Positions 34,131 to 45,906 of a stretch of 64,000 nt of DNA are shown in pieces. The notes under the pieces were generated by a model that saw nothing but the letters and a program-made list of their open reading frames with translations, was not told where the DNA came from and ran no database searches. The DNA is from Ampelomyces quisqualis (lineage: Eukaryota > Ascomycota > Dothideomycetes > Pleosporales > Phaeosphaeriaceae): positions 496,001-560,000 of the forward strand of contig JAGTXZ010000019.1 of the NCBI GenBank assembly GCA_018398575.1, written 5' to 3'. A program made the translations under genes and the position numbers. Position 1 is the stretch's first letter. The number at the start of each line of letters is the position of its first letter.

Positions 34131-36474
34131 CTATTACTATAGAGCTCTAGAAGCTAATTAAACTTAGAGGGGGGTGTAGGCTTACGCCTTCTAGCAGACT
34201 AGTTAGAATAAGTATGTAATAAAATAACGTAATAAACTTACTACTAATTCTAATTAGTAACTAGAGCTAACTTGTTAGGCGTTAGCTTATTGCGAAATTT
34301 TAGCTATTTAGCCTTAGCCTATAGTGTCTTAAAGCTATTTCTCTTAAGAAGGTATAGCTTACAAGTATACTCCTTTTAAAGTATCTTCTCTACAGCTCTA
34401 CTAGGCCTAAAAACACAGGTGTAAGCTTAAGCTAACAATGTTTTTTACTTTAAGTCTAAAATTGCAGAAGAAGACTCTTTTATAACAATATTATAGGCGC
34501 GTATATTAATTTTAATTTAGATAGCCTCTTATTTTTAATTAACTTAAGTAATAGAAGCTGTTAACTACTTAGCTTTACATATAAGTAAAACTAACGTAAT
34601 AAAAATGTATAATAACTTACTAGACTACTTACTATTAAAACGCTTTGCTGCCTAGGCCTTAAGCTTATACTTAAGTTTCTTAACTTATTGCCTTAAAGAC
34701 AACGCTGTGTACCTATTACCTCTCTTAACCTTCTTCTTAAGCTAGTATTTAGCTAATTAGTCTAAGGATTTCGCCTTTATAATAGCAGCTAGCTTCCTAG
34801 ATTGTATAGCGCTGCTGCTAAGATGCCTACTAGAGTTAACTTAGAAATTTGTTAGGCAGCCTTACTTTAGAGTATTACTACTATAAGAGTTAAGGATATA
34901 GCTAATCTCCTTATCCCTAGAAGTAAAACCTTAGACAAATTAGTATAATTTATAGTAAAGTTCTAAGAATATTACTATTGTAAGCTAGGCCTACTTCTCT
35001 TTCTTGAAATTTAGCAGAATTTAAACAGAAATAGGTAGCAGAAAGCCCTTAGGCTTGTTAATAACTTTAATTTCCTTAGACTTAATAGATTCTATAGTAA
35101 TAAGTGTAATAAAGCAATGCAATAAAGCGCGTTACTATTGTAAGCGTATAGCTTTAGTATTTTATTTTAGCAGCCTATAACTAATAACGCAGTAAGTTAG
35201 TCTGTGCGCACGTAGGCTACTAGTGTGCTTTCTGCCTACTGCCTGCGCTTACTACCTTTTAGCCTATTTTATATAAATAACAAACAAGTCTATAGAAATC
35301 TATTCTTTAATTTTAATATATAGCTAGAATAAAAGCTAGCGTAATTTTAGGTAGGCCTATAAGTTAACACAGTTTTTTATTACGTTCTAGTCTTCTTGTA
35401 GCGCTGCTAGTTTTAAATTAGCTTCTACAGAAATTTTATGCTAAGATCTAATTTCCTGCGCTAAGCCTGCTTACTGCTTATTTACTAGGTACTAAAACAA
35501 CCTAAATTATTACAATATTCAATCTACAACTCTATAACACTATTACTATAGCTCTAAGAAAACGTAAATCTAAAGTTAACAATACTATTACTAGGGGTAC
35601 TATAGTTACTAAAGACCTAGCTAGTAAGGCTGCTAGGAAATCTGCTAAAAAAGGCCTAGCTGCAAAAACTTAAAAAGCAGCTCTTAAACAAAAAGGCACC
35701 TTAAGCTAGGTAGTAGGTTATTATAATTCTTTATTACGCTTACTTACTTACTACCTAAAGCTATGTTGCTTAGAGAGATCTACTAATACTAAAAGTCTAC
35801 TAAGCTTTTTATTCGCAAGCTGCTCTTTTAGCAACTTCTGCGCAAAATAGCTTAAGACTGCACCTAAACTACTAGTAGTAATATTTGCTTTTAAAAATTA
35901 GCTGTTAAGGCAGCTTAAAAGGCTGCTAAGGCTTATATAGTTAGCTTTTTTAAAAGTTTGTTTTCTTTACCTTCTTCTAACAAAATTCTAACTTAATATA
36001 GATATAAATATAAACGCAATTTACGCAAAAAGAGTTACTATATAGGCAAAGGATGTTAGTCTTACACTAAGGTACTATTAGAAGTTTAGCTCTTATTAAG
36101 TAATTGCGTAGTAGTTCTAGAATTCTTTACATTTATGTATATTAGGAATAAAGATCTAATTCCTTATTTTCTGTAATAAAAATCTGTAATTACTATGCTA
36201 TTTTTAATATCCCTAGCAGAGTTTTGCTCTTGTAAAATCTTGCATATATTTAGAAACCTAATTTTATAAAATTAGTAGGTACATACTTCTAATTTTATTT
36301 AATTACGCAAAAGTTATACAACTTAACCTTAACCCGCAATTAATTACCTCTAACCTAACTTCTACTTACTTTAAGCGTAGATTATATAGGTAGGAGTTAG
36401 GTTAGAGGTAGAGTCTTACGTAAAGATACCTAACCCTAACCTAACCCCTACCTATTTACTGCTGTACCTAACAG

Positions 36475-37255
36475 TAATACTGTCTACTAGACAATTTGCT
36501 AAAGTTACCTTACTTACTTCTAGTTGCTAGCAACCTAATAGTAACCTAACAGCAAGTTAGCTGTGTTGCCTGTGTCGCTAGTGTTGCTAGTGTCGCTAAT
36601 GTTGCTAATTTTACTCACGTAACTGTATCACTGTATATTTTAGATTACGTAATTGTTTTAAAAACTGAAAATATAGAGCAGAATCTTCTCTTTAAAATGC
36701 ACTATTTAGAATTTTAATAGCTAGTCTAGTTATTGAGATATAGCGCGTTGAAGTTATAAACTTTTTTAAAAAAACTTTAAAGTACGTTTAAGACAATAGA
36801 TCTACGCACCCACAATATAATATATTATAATAAAATGTTCAAGAGTAAAATCTGCGCTTTAGTTACTATTTCTTTAATAAAAAATATAATATATTATCTA
36901 CTTAAAGTGCTAGAGCTTTAGCAAAAACAAGCCTTAGCAAAGAACTTTAAAGCTCCACAAACTTTACTGCCTTGCATCTTAACAACAAGAGCAGCTTTAA
37001 AAATTCTAAATAGTACATTTTTAAGAGGGAATTAGGCTCTATATTTTAGGTGTTTAGAATAATTACGTAATTGCGCGGGTGGGGCAGGTAGGTCCAGTAG
37101 ATCAGGTGGATTACTTTAGGCGTTTTTGTCTAATTAGGCAGCCAGAACAAATAAGGGACTCTAGGAACAGTTAAGTACAGTTAAGAACTATCTAGTTAAC
37201 TGTTCTAACAGTGTTGCTAATGTCGCAGATGTTGCTAACGTTGTATTTTCCTAAC
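36475..37255 (-). repeat. X repeat, copy B, main part
   Basis: Inverted copy of the X repeat running from just after the hAT target duplication to the terminus TTTTCCTAAC at 37,246-37,255. Together with 23,998-24,059 it reconstitutes an 843-bp unit, close to copies A (832 bp) and C (849 bp). Confidence 0.78.
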
Positions 37256-37708
37256 GCTTCTTAGATACGTCTAAATAGAAAACAAACTTAATATTAAAAT
37301 AGCTATAAGTAAAAGCTCTTGCAGCTTACAAGTAAACAATCTAATAGGCTAGAGAATAAGCTCTAGAGGAGACAGGAATAGGTATTGTATATATCTACTA
37401 TACAGTTAGCTAATAGTTAAATTAGAAGAAGGCTTAGATAGCTTTAGGTATACAAACATAAGAAAAAGAGTACAAAGAAGTAGTATACCTAAGGGCTAGC
37501 CTTATATATATACTTAAAAACTCTAGGTAAAGTTAGGATAATAAACGCGCTGCTACGCTAAGTAAAATAATAACAAACAGCTATAACGCGTTATTAGAAA
37601 TTTAAAGTTAAGGTAAATAACACTTTTAAAGAATCTTAAAAGGTATCTAAAACAATACTAATAACAGATCTAATTAATAGAGACTATTAACTTTAAGAAG
37701 GAGAGTAA
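37256..37708. other. degenerate retroelement sequence upstream of LTR-like repeat
   Basis: A charged relic frame on the plus strand (Lys, Glu, Gln-rich) leads up to the LTR-like repeat at 37,709. It could be the 3' end of an LTR element, but no domain is recognisable. Confidence 0.35.
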
Positions 37709-38008
37709 TATAATAAACATATATAAATACATATTATATCTAATACCTTATAAAGGCTTAGTAACAGATTATGTAAGAGGTTAGTAGAATAGTACTAAAC
37801 ACTCTTTAATAACGCTCTAACTTAGTTACTACGCCTACTATAAGTATAAGCCTATTGTATTAGATAGAGGATAAGTTTTTCTTATTCTTTTGTATAAGAC
37901 CTATAGGTATCTAGCTAATCTAGAATCTCTAATACAATACGCACTCCTATATGCCTCTAATACGTATCTAATTTAATCTTAATAGCTATACCTACCTACG
38001 TTATTACA
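37709..38008 (+). mobile_element. LTR-like repeat, copy 2
   Basis: A 300-bp near-copy of 8,915-9,219. They share AATACCTTATAAAGGCTTAG early and CTATACCTACCT late, and differ mostly by C/T transitions. It ends TTACA. It could be a solo LTR or the 3' LTR of an element split by later insertions. Confidence 0.6.
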
Positions 38009-38224
38009 AAACCCTAGGCTTAGTTTATCTAGTTAATGTATAACTACCTATCTAACTTTCTAAACTCTATAAGAAAAGAGCTTAAAGATAATAAGAATAC
38101 TAGAGATAATTCTAATTAGCTAGACGTTGTAAACGCTATAGTAGAGAAAAGTTGCAAGAAACTTAGCAAGTACTATACTTAAACTAATAATAAGAAGAGT
38201 CTCTTGTTTAACTATATAATAATC

Positions 38225-39073
38225 GTTAGGAAAGTTTAACGTTGTTAGAGTTGGCAACATCCGCGACACTATTAGAACAGTTAACTAGACAGCTACTAGA
38301 TAGTTCTTAACTGTATTCAACTGTCCCTAGAGTCCCCTATTTGTTCTAGCTGCCTAATTAGCCTAGAACGCTTAAACTGCTCTACCTGCTCTACTTGCCC
38401 TACCTGCTCCACCTGCGCTATTACGTTATTATCCTAAAAATCTAAAATATAGAGCTTACTTTTCTCTTTAAAACGCACTATTTACTTTTTTATAGCTGCT
38501 CTAGTTGTTAAGATGCATAGTAGTAAAGTTTGTAGATTTTAATGTTTGTTGCTAAGGCTTGTTTTCGCTAAAGCTCTAGCACTTTAATTAGATAATATAT
38601 TATATTTTTTATAAAGAAATAGTAACTAAACTGCTAATTTAACCTTATAACATTTCTATATTATGTTATTATATAGCAGGCGCCTAGATCTAGTGTATTA
38701 AACGTACTTGGAGTTTTTTTTTTAAAAAAATTAAACATTATAACTTCAAGCCGCTATATCTTAATAACTAGAGCAGCTATAAAAAATCTAAATAATACAT
38801 TTTAAAGAGAGAACTCTACTCCATATTTCGTAATTTTAGGTTACTTACTTAATTATAAAAATACAGCAATACAGTTACGTAAGTAAAATTAGCAACATTA
38901 GCAATATTAGCAACTCTATTAGATCTAGTAACTCTGTTAGGTTGCTGTTAGGTTGCTAGCGACCAGAAGTAAGTAGGGCAACTTTGGCAAATTGTCTAGT
39001 AGACAGTATTGCTGTTAGGCTGCTGCGGGTTGCAGCGATTAGGCTAATCAGATCAATTTTAAATTTTCCTGAT
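38225..39073 (+). repeat. X repeat, copy C (849 bp)
   Basis: Same orientation and internal order as copy A, from GTTAGGAAAG to TTTTCCTGAT. More mutated than copy A. Confidence 0.75.
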
Positions 39074-39109
39074 AATACTAAACTTATCTTAATAGTTAAC
39101 AGCTTATAA

Positions 39110-40190
39110 CGTATTTATTACACCTTTTTATTATATACCTTAGCTAATAAACTAAAAGAATAACACTTAGGACCTAAATAATAAGTATAAATACTAGACC
39201 TAGTTTTTGAACTACCTAAGTTAATACAATAAAATTGCTAGTAGATAAGGTCTTGTTTAAGACTTTCTTATCTTTCTAAGAAGATTAAGAGAGACTAAGT
39301 AGTTCTAGAAACCTACTTTGTAAGTAAGTTAATCTAGTACTATATCTACTACTAGCCTAGACTCTCTTCTTAATATAGAAGAGAAAGGACTAATATAGCT
39401 ATAGGCTAAATTATACCTTAGCGCTCTAAAGCTTATTATAGACCTAGCAAAGTTTAATATTTTAGAATAGTAGTAATATACTAGAATAACATACTCTTAT
39501 CTAGCTTAGGTAGCTAAGAATATCTTAGCTATTTAATTAGTAGATATTAGAGTTAAGTGTGTTTTTAACTTAGAGAAAGATATTGTTAGAAATTAATATT
39601 ATAGGCTAGTAGCCTAAACAATCTATTAAATTATAATTATTAAGTATAACTCTATTAAGGAGGATTTTACTACCTTAGATCTAATGCAGGTAGATTAGGA
39701 GAATAAGCCTAGTGCTCTAAAGGATAAGTATAATAATATGCTTCCTTTAGCAGCCTCTAACTCTAAGTTTACTAAAGAATTAGAGAGTATAGTATTCTAT
39801 AACAGCTTAGAAGATAATAAGATATAGCTACCTCTATATTATAATTGCCTTCTACGTAAAAGAAAAAGGCTTTTATACTACTTTAGTTAGTTAGTGTAAT
39901 AAATAGCTGTAATAATATATTCTTTCTTTATACTCTAGTACTCTAGATATACCTGTCTATAACTCTTTTTATAAGCTCTAACTGTAATAAACTAATATAA
40001 TAAACTAAGCTCTACGCTAATTATAAAATAACTAAGTAACTTAACTACTACTTAACCTAACTCTATATAATAGCAACCTAACTATAACCTTTAGTCTATA
40101 TAACTTAACCTAACTATATCTATATAGTATGTATAACCTAACTCTTACCTCTACTTATAGCTTATGCAATATATTCTAGAGATAATTATA
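39110..40190 (+). mobile_element. third hAT-related relic, truncated
   Basis: Near 39,490-39,660 the plus-strand frame reads S-Y-L-A-x-V-A-K-N-I-L-A-I, V-D-I-R-V-K-C-V-F-N, then R-L-V-A, parallel to the dimerisation domain of hAT copy 1. Near 39,113 a segment with the same paired TTATTAC core occurs, and CCTAACT-type subterminal motifs follow at 40,040-40,150. Neither terminus of the family was found. It lies between X copies C and D in opposite orientations. Confidence 0.6.
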
Positions 40191-40774
40191 GTAACTTACT
40201 TAACACTTATTAGACTATTATATTCTTATAATTTCTAGGTTATAAGACCTATAAAAGAGCATAGCTATATACGTAGGTACGTAGCTTCTTAAGGTATAGG
40301 CTAATAAGAATTTAGAGTTATAATTAGTTACTATATATAGTAGAGTGTTATTTACCTCTATAGCCTATTAGATTTAATATAGAATAAAATATATTATTAT
40401 TAGGTATATATTGTATAGTGTTCTCTAATAGCTCTTTAGCTATTATATCTTATCTATACCCTTAGCTATACTCTAAGTATTCTTTATTCTATATTACTTT
40501 ACTATAGTAGTATCTAAGGGGTAACCTAATAGTAACTAAGATACTACCTACACCTATAGCGTTTTAGATCTAAGTATAAGATCTAAAAACTAATATATAT
40601 ACTACTTGATCTTAGGTTAAAGTTCTATTTAGTAGCTTTAAAATATATAAAACGCGTTATGGATAGAAATATAGACGTAATTAGCGTGTAGGTCCTATTA
40701 AGTTTCTACTTAGCTTAGTTTTTCTACCTAGCTTATTACAGCTAACCTTAAGTTAGCTTATAGAGGAGGTAGAG

Positions 40775-41345
40775 CCGAATTCCTTCTTTAAAATACCTTA
40801 TTCAGAATTTTTATAGCTGCTCTAGTTGTTGAGATACAGCGCGTTAAAGTTATAAACTTTTTAAAAAAAAACTTTAAGTATATTTAACACAATAGATCTA
40901 GGCGCCTATGTAGTATTAATTTAAACTTAGAACACTATAATATAGAATAAGTAGTTTAGTTACTAGTTCCTAAATAATAATATAACATATTATCTATTTA
41001 AAGTGCTAGAGCTTTAGCAAAAACAAGTCTTAGTAAAGAACTTTAAAAATCTATAAACTTTACTACCTTGTATATTAACAACAAGAGTAGCTATTCAAAT
41101 TCTAAATAGTATGTTTTAAAGAGAAAAATAAGCTCTATATTTTATATTTTAAAGAAAGTAACGTTTTGCGCAGGTAGAGTATATAGAGCTAGTAGAGTAG
41201 GTAGAGTCTTTTAAGCGTTTAAGGCTAATTAGGTAGCTAGAATAAATAGAGGTAGCTAGGCACAGTAGACTATAATTAAGAACTATCTAGTAGCTAGTAG
41301 AATAACTATTCTAATAGTATTATAGATATTACCAACTCTAATAAC
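40775..41345 (-). repeat. X repeat, copy D, truncated
   Basis: Inverted relative to copies A and C. It lacks the first ~250 bp of the inner end. Its outer terminus is degraded but ends near 41,345. Confidence 0.65.
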
Positions 41346-42190
41346 CTTAAATTCTTCTAATAATAGCTATTAAAGATAAGTAGCCTCTAGACTCTTACCT
41401 AGCGCTAGGTAGAGTAGGCTTTAAATTACTTTAGCTACTCTAAGAAAAGAGTATTATTAGTATAGCCTAAGCTACCTAGGCTAATAGTATAGTTATTAGG
41501 TAAAAAAGTCTATATATACTACTTCTCTAAGTAGATACTACCTTAAATAATAAGTAAAGGTAGTAGTATATAGCTATTTCTAGAGACTACTTGTATTAAT
41601 ATTATATAGTTTCTATTTATATTACTACTACTACTTTACTTTTTATTAAAGTCTATTATAACTATCTACTAGTTACTTCTTATACCTTTTCTAAAGCCTA
41701 TTTTATCTATTTTATATATATTTACCTACTAGATTATCTTATTATATATAAGCTACTTTAGCTTATTAAATCAAGCTCTTTAGATAGCCTTAGTAGTATA
41801 GGTAAGTTAAGTAACCTCTTAAGGCTTCTATTTAACGTAGTAGTAGTCTAGGTTATACTAGAGCTATTAGGTAACTAGTTTCTTACTAAGAATAGGTATA
41901 GAGCTGTTAGAATAAGTAATATTAAGAATATACTACTTAATAGTTACCTTTTACGCTATATTAAAATACTAATTTGCGCTAAGGCGTTACTACTTTTACT
42001 AAACACCTTAGTATTATTACTTTACGTAGTTATATAGCAGGTTAAAATATTACGCTAACGCACTAAGATTTAGGGTTTTTTTAGAATCTTAACTAGCAAA
42101 AGCAGCCTCAATACGTTCTTTAATATTACTTTAACTTCTATAGTAATTTATAATAGTAGTAGTAGAGAAAAGACGTGTTAAAATCTAGGG
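41346..42190. other. AT-rich edge of the repeat block
   Basis: No repeat or coding trace recognised. Composition changes abruptly at about 42,180-42,200, where GC-balanced, CpG-containing sequence starts. Confidence 0.5.
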
Positions 42191-42552
42191 TAGATGATAT
42201 TGGGCGTTGAACGTGTACTGGGCGTTGGACTGGCTAGCGCCAACCCTCATGGGTTGGCGAGGTGCGCGGGTACTATGTATGCAGGCGCATGTGGGTCCTC
42301 GCTCGATGCACCAATCCGAACGGGCCGTTGGAGCATTGCACTAGCGAGACCATCTTTCTTTCACACAGCAACGCAACGTCACACATGCCAGCTTCCCTAT
42401 TCACCGCCCATTTCTACCCCCACTACTCGCTATCATGCAAAAGTCGCGATGGGCGCCCACGTCCGAGGAGACAGTGCAAGCTTCTTACACGGCTCCTGTA
42501 TGTAGCGACATGTCTAACACACACGGGTACTGACGCGCCACAGCCGCCCAGC
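42191..42552 (+). promoter_or_regulatory. upstream region of the RGG-rich gene
   Basis: A short GC-balanced stretch between the AT-rich block and the start codon. It contains open frames only by chance; the frame of the downstream gene stays open back to 42,262, but the conserved-looking protein begins at 42,553. No TATA box was recognised. Confidence 0.4.
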
Positions 42553-45036
42553 ATGTCGTACGAGCCCGCCTACGACGACCCGACCATAGACCCCTTTGCC
42601 CAGACGGCGAGTACCGACGACCTCTTCTTCGACGACGACATGACGCCCATTGCCGAGCCCGTCGTAGAGCAAAACCCGCTCGAGCTCGACGTCATTGATG
42701 CCGAGTACCTGCCCGGCGATGCACCACCCCCCACGGCCCCAAAGGCGCATCTGGCACCGCACGGTCCCCAAGGCCCCGGACACGCTGATCGGGGCAGCCG
42801 CGGCCGTGGGCGAGGAAGGAGCGCGCGGCGGGGCAGAGGCGGGCACGTTGGCGACATTCGAGAGACGGAGAAGAAGGCGCAGGAGAAAGAAGTCAAGGCC
42901 GCCTCGCCTTCGCCAGCACCAGAGCCTGCTCCCGCTACTACTCCCACTACTGCTCCTGCTACTGCTCCGGCTCCTACTCGTGCTCCGGCTCCTACCCCTG
43001 CTTCTGCTTCTGCTTCTGCATCTGCTTCTGCCCCTGCTTCTGCTCCTGCTTCTGCTCCTGCTGCCGACGTTTCTGCTGCAACTGGAGACAGCGATGCTTC
43101 GCCTGCACCACATGCGGCAACGGAGCCCAAGGAGAGGCCCACACACTCGGTGCGCGGCGACAGAACGTTGACGGGCGGTCTTGCTCGCACGCGCCTCACC
43201 GAGGACCAGCTCAACGCCAAGCTTGCAACCATGCGCTCAAAGAATGAAGCGCTGCAGACCGCCCACGCACGTGCAGAGGCTGATCTTGCCAACTTCGAGG
43301 CCCGCGAAGCGGTCCTGAAGGAGCAGGACATCCAACGTAAGAAAATTCTGGCAGAGAAACAAAAGGCCGAGCGCCAGAACCGCCAACGAATGATGGGCGA
43401 GCGCGAGAAGAACCGGCAGCGCAAGCTTAACGCACAGGGCGGCAGAGAGTGGGACTTTGAAAAGGAGGAGGGCTTCTCGGGCACTGGCGAGGAGAAGAGG
43501 CAAGGCGCTGCACGAGGAGCACACGGCGGCATAGCTCCGACACGACTGGCAGAGGCCTACCAGGCCCCCGCATCCTCAGAGCAAGTTGAAGAACCTAGCG
43601 ATTGGCAAAACGCACGCGGGCGCGGACGCGGAAGGGGAGGTAGGGGTGGTCGAGGTGGACGTGGCCATCATGACGGCTCAAGGCAGACGGAGCCTAAGAA
43701 GGATGTAAAGTCGCAAGCGCTACCTTTTTCCGAAGACTTTCCAAGGCTACCCACAGCAGCAGCAGACCGGAACGGTAACTCTCCAAAGACGCTCAACTTT
43801 CCCGTCAAAGGAGAGTCTACTGAAGTTGGAGAGTCAAATGCCAAGGAGAGTCCAGATAAGACAAACGAGCCTGAACAGCCAAGCGTCAAGACGCCAGACT
43901 CGTTTGGCTTGCCCTCTCCTATGGAGAAGGGTCGCAGCTGGGCTGATGAGGTTGCTTAGAAAGGAAATCTACAAGAGCCCGAGCCGCCACGCAACTGGAC
44001 CGTATTCAAAAGCAAGGATAGAGCCATTGAACGATCATTTCCGCAGCCTGTAAAGGGAAAAGAACGGCGAGACAGTGTGGTCTATGAAAGCGACGATCTA
44101 AGTCCTGTGCTGGGTCTGCGCGGTGGAGCTGATATCCGCTCCGAGGCGGACGTGGACGCTGAATTGGAGGCCGCATTGACAGCTCTTCCAGCCAACCTGG
44201 ATGATGCCTCCAGCGATGAGATTCCTGCTTGGATTGTATATGATGTGCGATCCAAGTCCGCCCCGCCACATTACACACTTCCCGGGTTGGCTCAGCCGGA
44301 CTTTGAACCGTGGACTCGACGGCGCACACGTTCGCAGCCAACTCTACGATCTGAGCAGCTAAGGACTCCATTGCATGCGACACAGGTCAATACGAGCAGT
44401 AGCTCGTCTTCAGAGGGATTGATGATTTCTCCCAGAAGACCTTCTCTGGGGCGACCTTCTCCGATTAATGCATTTTTGGTGGAAGAATGGCTTGATGAAC
44501 ATTCTGCACAAACACAAAGTACGAGCCCACCACCGGTGCCCTCGGACGTTGCCTCCGTATCTTCCCCTGAAGTGGAAGGGGAGGAATTGACGCCCGAGGA
44601 AAGCGATATGCTGAACGCCAAATTTCAGGGCATGCTTCGTGGTGGAGGCGCCTCTTGCGATCAATATATTCGAACCCGCCTTAAAAATCGTGCAAGCCTT
44701 CTTTTGAGACGAGCTCCAAAGTGGCTAGTACCCTGTCTACGTCGTCTGAGGAGTGAAGCACTTGAGACGGGAACATTGGGCTCATCTCATCATGCCACGT
44801 ATGTAGATGGAACGATTCACTCGCGACCAGGAGACTCACAACATGGTTATTACAACGAAACATCCTTCTACCAAATGCCGCTTTCCTCTCACTCAACCCT
44901 ATGGGCTACACCCAATACGTGGTCTGCCTGGCTACAACCACGACCTTCGTTGTCACATACTATCATTCCAGGTATCACTCTGACGCCACCAACGCCGCGC
45001 AGACGGGCACATAAAGTCAGACGAGTTGAGTCTTGA
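42553..45036 (+). CDS. RGG-rich putative RNA-binding protein, frame broken by one TAG
   Basis: The first part, from ATG 42,553 to TAG 43,957-43,959, encodes 468 residues. It has an acidic N-terminus, an RGRG cluster at ~80-97, a Pro/Ala/Ser-rich low-complexity part at ~117-172, a charged coiled coil at ~212-305 ending in REWDFEKEE, an RG/GG box at ~355-371 and SWADEV at its end. The same frame stays open for another 358 codons to TAA at 45,036, and that downstream part has no ATG for more than 150 codons. It therefore looks like the second half of one ~827-residue protein. The RGG box suggests RNA binding; the family was not recognised. The stop could be a nonsense mutation, a read-through site or be removed by an unseen intron. 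The gene sits next to the RIP block. I am confident of the coding character, less so of the joined model. Confidence 0.7.
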
Positions 45037-45906
45037 AGGGCGGGTTTTGTTATTAGTTGTACTTTGGAAACTGAATGTTGCTATGCGTTGAAATACAATG
45101 CCGCGTGCCCCCCATAACAATCATGACGCTTATCCATCACACACTGTTTCTCTCGCGCGCGCCAACAAACCGTGACGCAAACGTTCTGAAGTAACTGCGT
45201 GTCTCGCAATGCCCAGCAAATCACCCTCCAGGCCGAAATCTCGAAGCATTCGTGTCTCACTAACAACTACTGCCTACCACGTTCCTATCTATGCACGACG
45301 CATGTTCTCGCACACCCGCTTTTGTACTAGCAGATTTGTCTCTCTCTCTCTCTTTCTCTCGGCCTCATCGACACAACGCTCCGTCATGCATGGCAAAACA
45401 ATCTCTTTATATCTACCCTCACCACCAACCTTTCCCAACTCCTCATGGGCACCAGAGGGAACATTCATGGCAAAAGAAGGCAAAGCGGCGCACGCTTCAC
45501 AACTAAGCACTTGCTGGATTCAACACATATTCGTCATCGTGAAATTCGATGGGATTTAAAACATGTACACACTACTTTGGGTCATCTCAGAACGGCTATC
45601 CCGATTAGCGGTCCAGAATCGAAATTATGAGATGTGGTAGTGCTGGCCAAGCTCTTCTCCTCGGGTCAAAGAAAAAAAACGCCAGCCATCTTCTTCCCAA
45701 ACACTCACATCCACCAAAGAAAGAAGACCGACTCGCGCCCGCTATGACCAAAGGCGAAGAAAAGCTAATGCGTATGCAAGACGAATGGCGCAAGCCTAGG
45801 AAAGCTGTGCATCGTTCGATATCCTGCATGCTGCATTAGCAAGCTCGAAAAAGGGGGTATCAGAGGTGGTGAGGATTGTTCAGGCATGCTGCAGTCATAA
45901 GGTTGT
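45037..45906. other. intergenic region between converging genes
   Basis: Holds the 3' ends of the RGG-rich gene (plus) and the DUF2433 gene (minus). Includes a CT-rich run near 45,340-45,360. Short open frames on both strands look accidental. No RNA gene was recognised. Confidence 0.5.

Larger units (their letters stand above)
24060..36466 (-). mobile_element. hAT transposon, copy 2, inverted and split by a chromovirus
   Basis: The left end TACGCTAGTAAATAGG and the right end CCTATTTACTGCTGTA are the same inverted termini as copy 1 in the opposite orientation. The target duplication is CCTAATAG (24,052-24,059) and CCTAACAG (36,467-36,474), differing by one C/T transition. Without the inserted retrotransposon and its 5-bp duplication the length is about 5,929 bp, within 14 bp of copy 1. 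Internal order mirrors copy 1 (subterminal repeats, dimerisation domain near 24,780-24,990, intron-like segments). It was inserted into X copy B and later received the chromovirus at 27,658. Confidence 0.87.
1..42190. other. AT-rich, RIP-degraded transposon block
   Basis: The whole stretch is AT-rich with stop codons in every frame and only a handful of open frames over 60 codons. TpA is extremely common and CpA/TpG are rare. Relic coding frames are interrupted almost only by TAG and TAA where homologues have Gln or Trp. This is the known outcome of repeat-induced point mutation in ascomycetes (CpA to TpA on either strand). The edge is sharp: ordinary GC-balanced sequence begins near 42,190. 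No host gene was recognised in it. Individual elements are listed separately. Confidence 0.93.

Noticed and set aside
36425..36460. CCTAACC-type repeats resembling an interstitial telomere
   Set aside because: They lie exactly at the subterminal zone of the hAT element and recur in the other copies, so they belong to the transposon and do not mark a chromosome end.
38225..41345. X copies C and D as long terminal inverted repeats of one 3.1-kb transposon
   Set aside because: The interior is a truncated hAT relic and D lacks its inner 250 bp; copies A and B flank a different (Gypsy) interior, so a fixed element is not supported.
1..42190. CRISPR array, bacterial genes or rRNA in the AT-rich block
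   Set aside because: Repeats are few, long and transposon-derived; no spacer-repeat regularity and no rRNA-like conserved stretches.
42514..43532. Long minus-strand frames opposite the RGG-rich gene
   Set aside because: GC-rich, Arg/Ser/Ala-repetitive shadows of the plus-strand coding sequence.
43775..43963. 189-nt intron that would remove the in-frame TAG of the RGG-rich gene
   Set aside because: It keeps the frame, but the acceptor is poor and it would delete a coding-looking stretch ending in SWADEV; kept only as an alternative.
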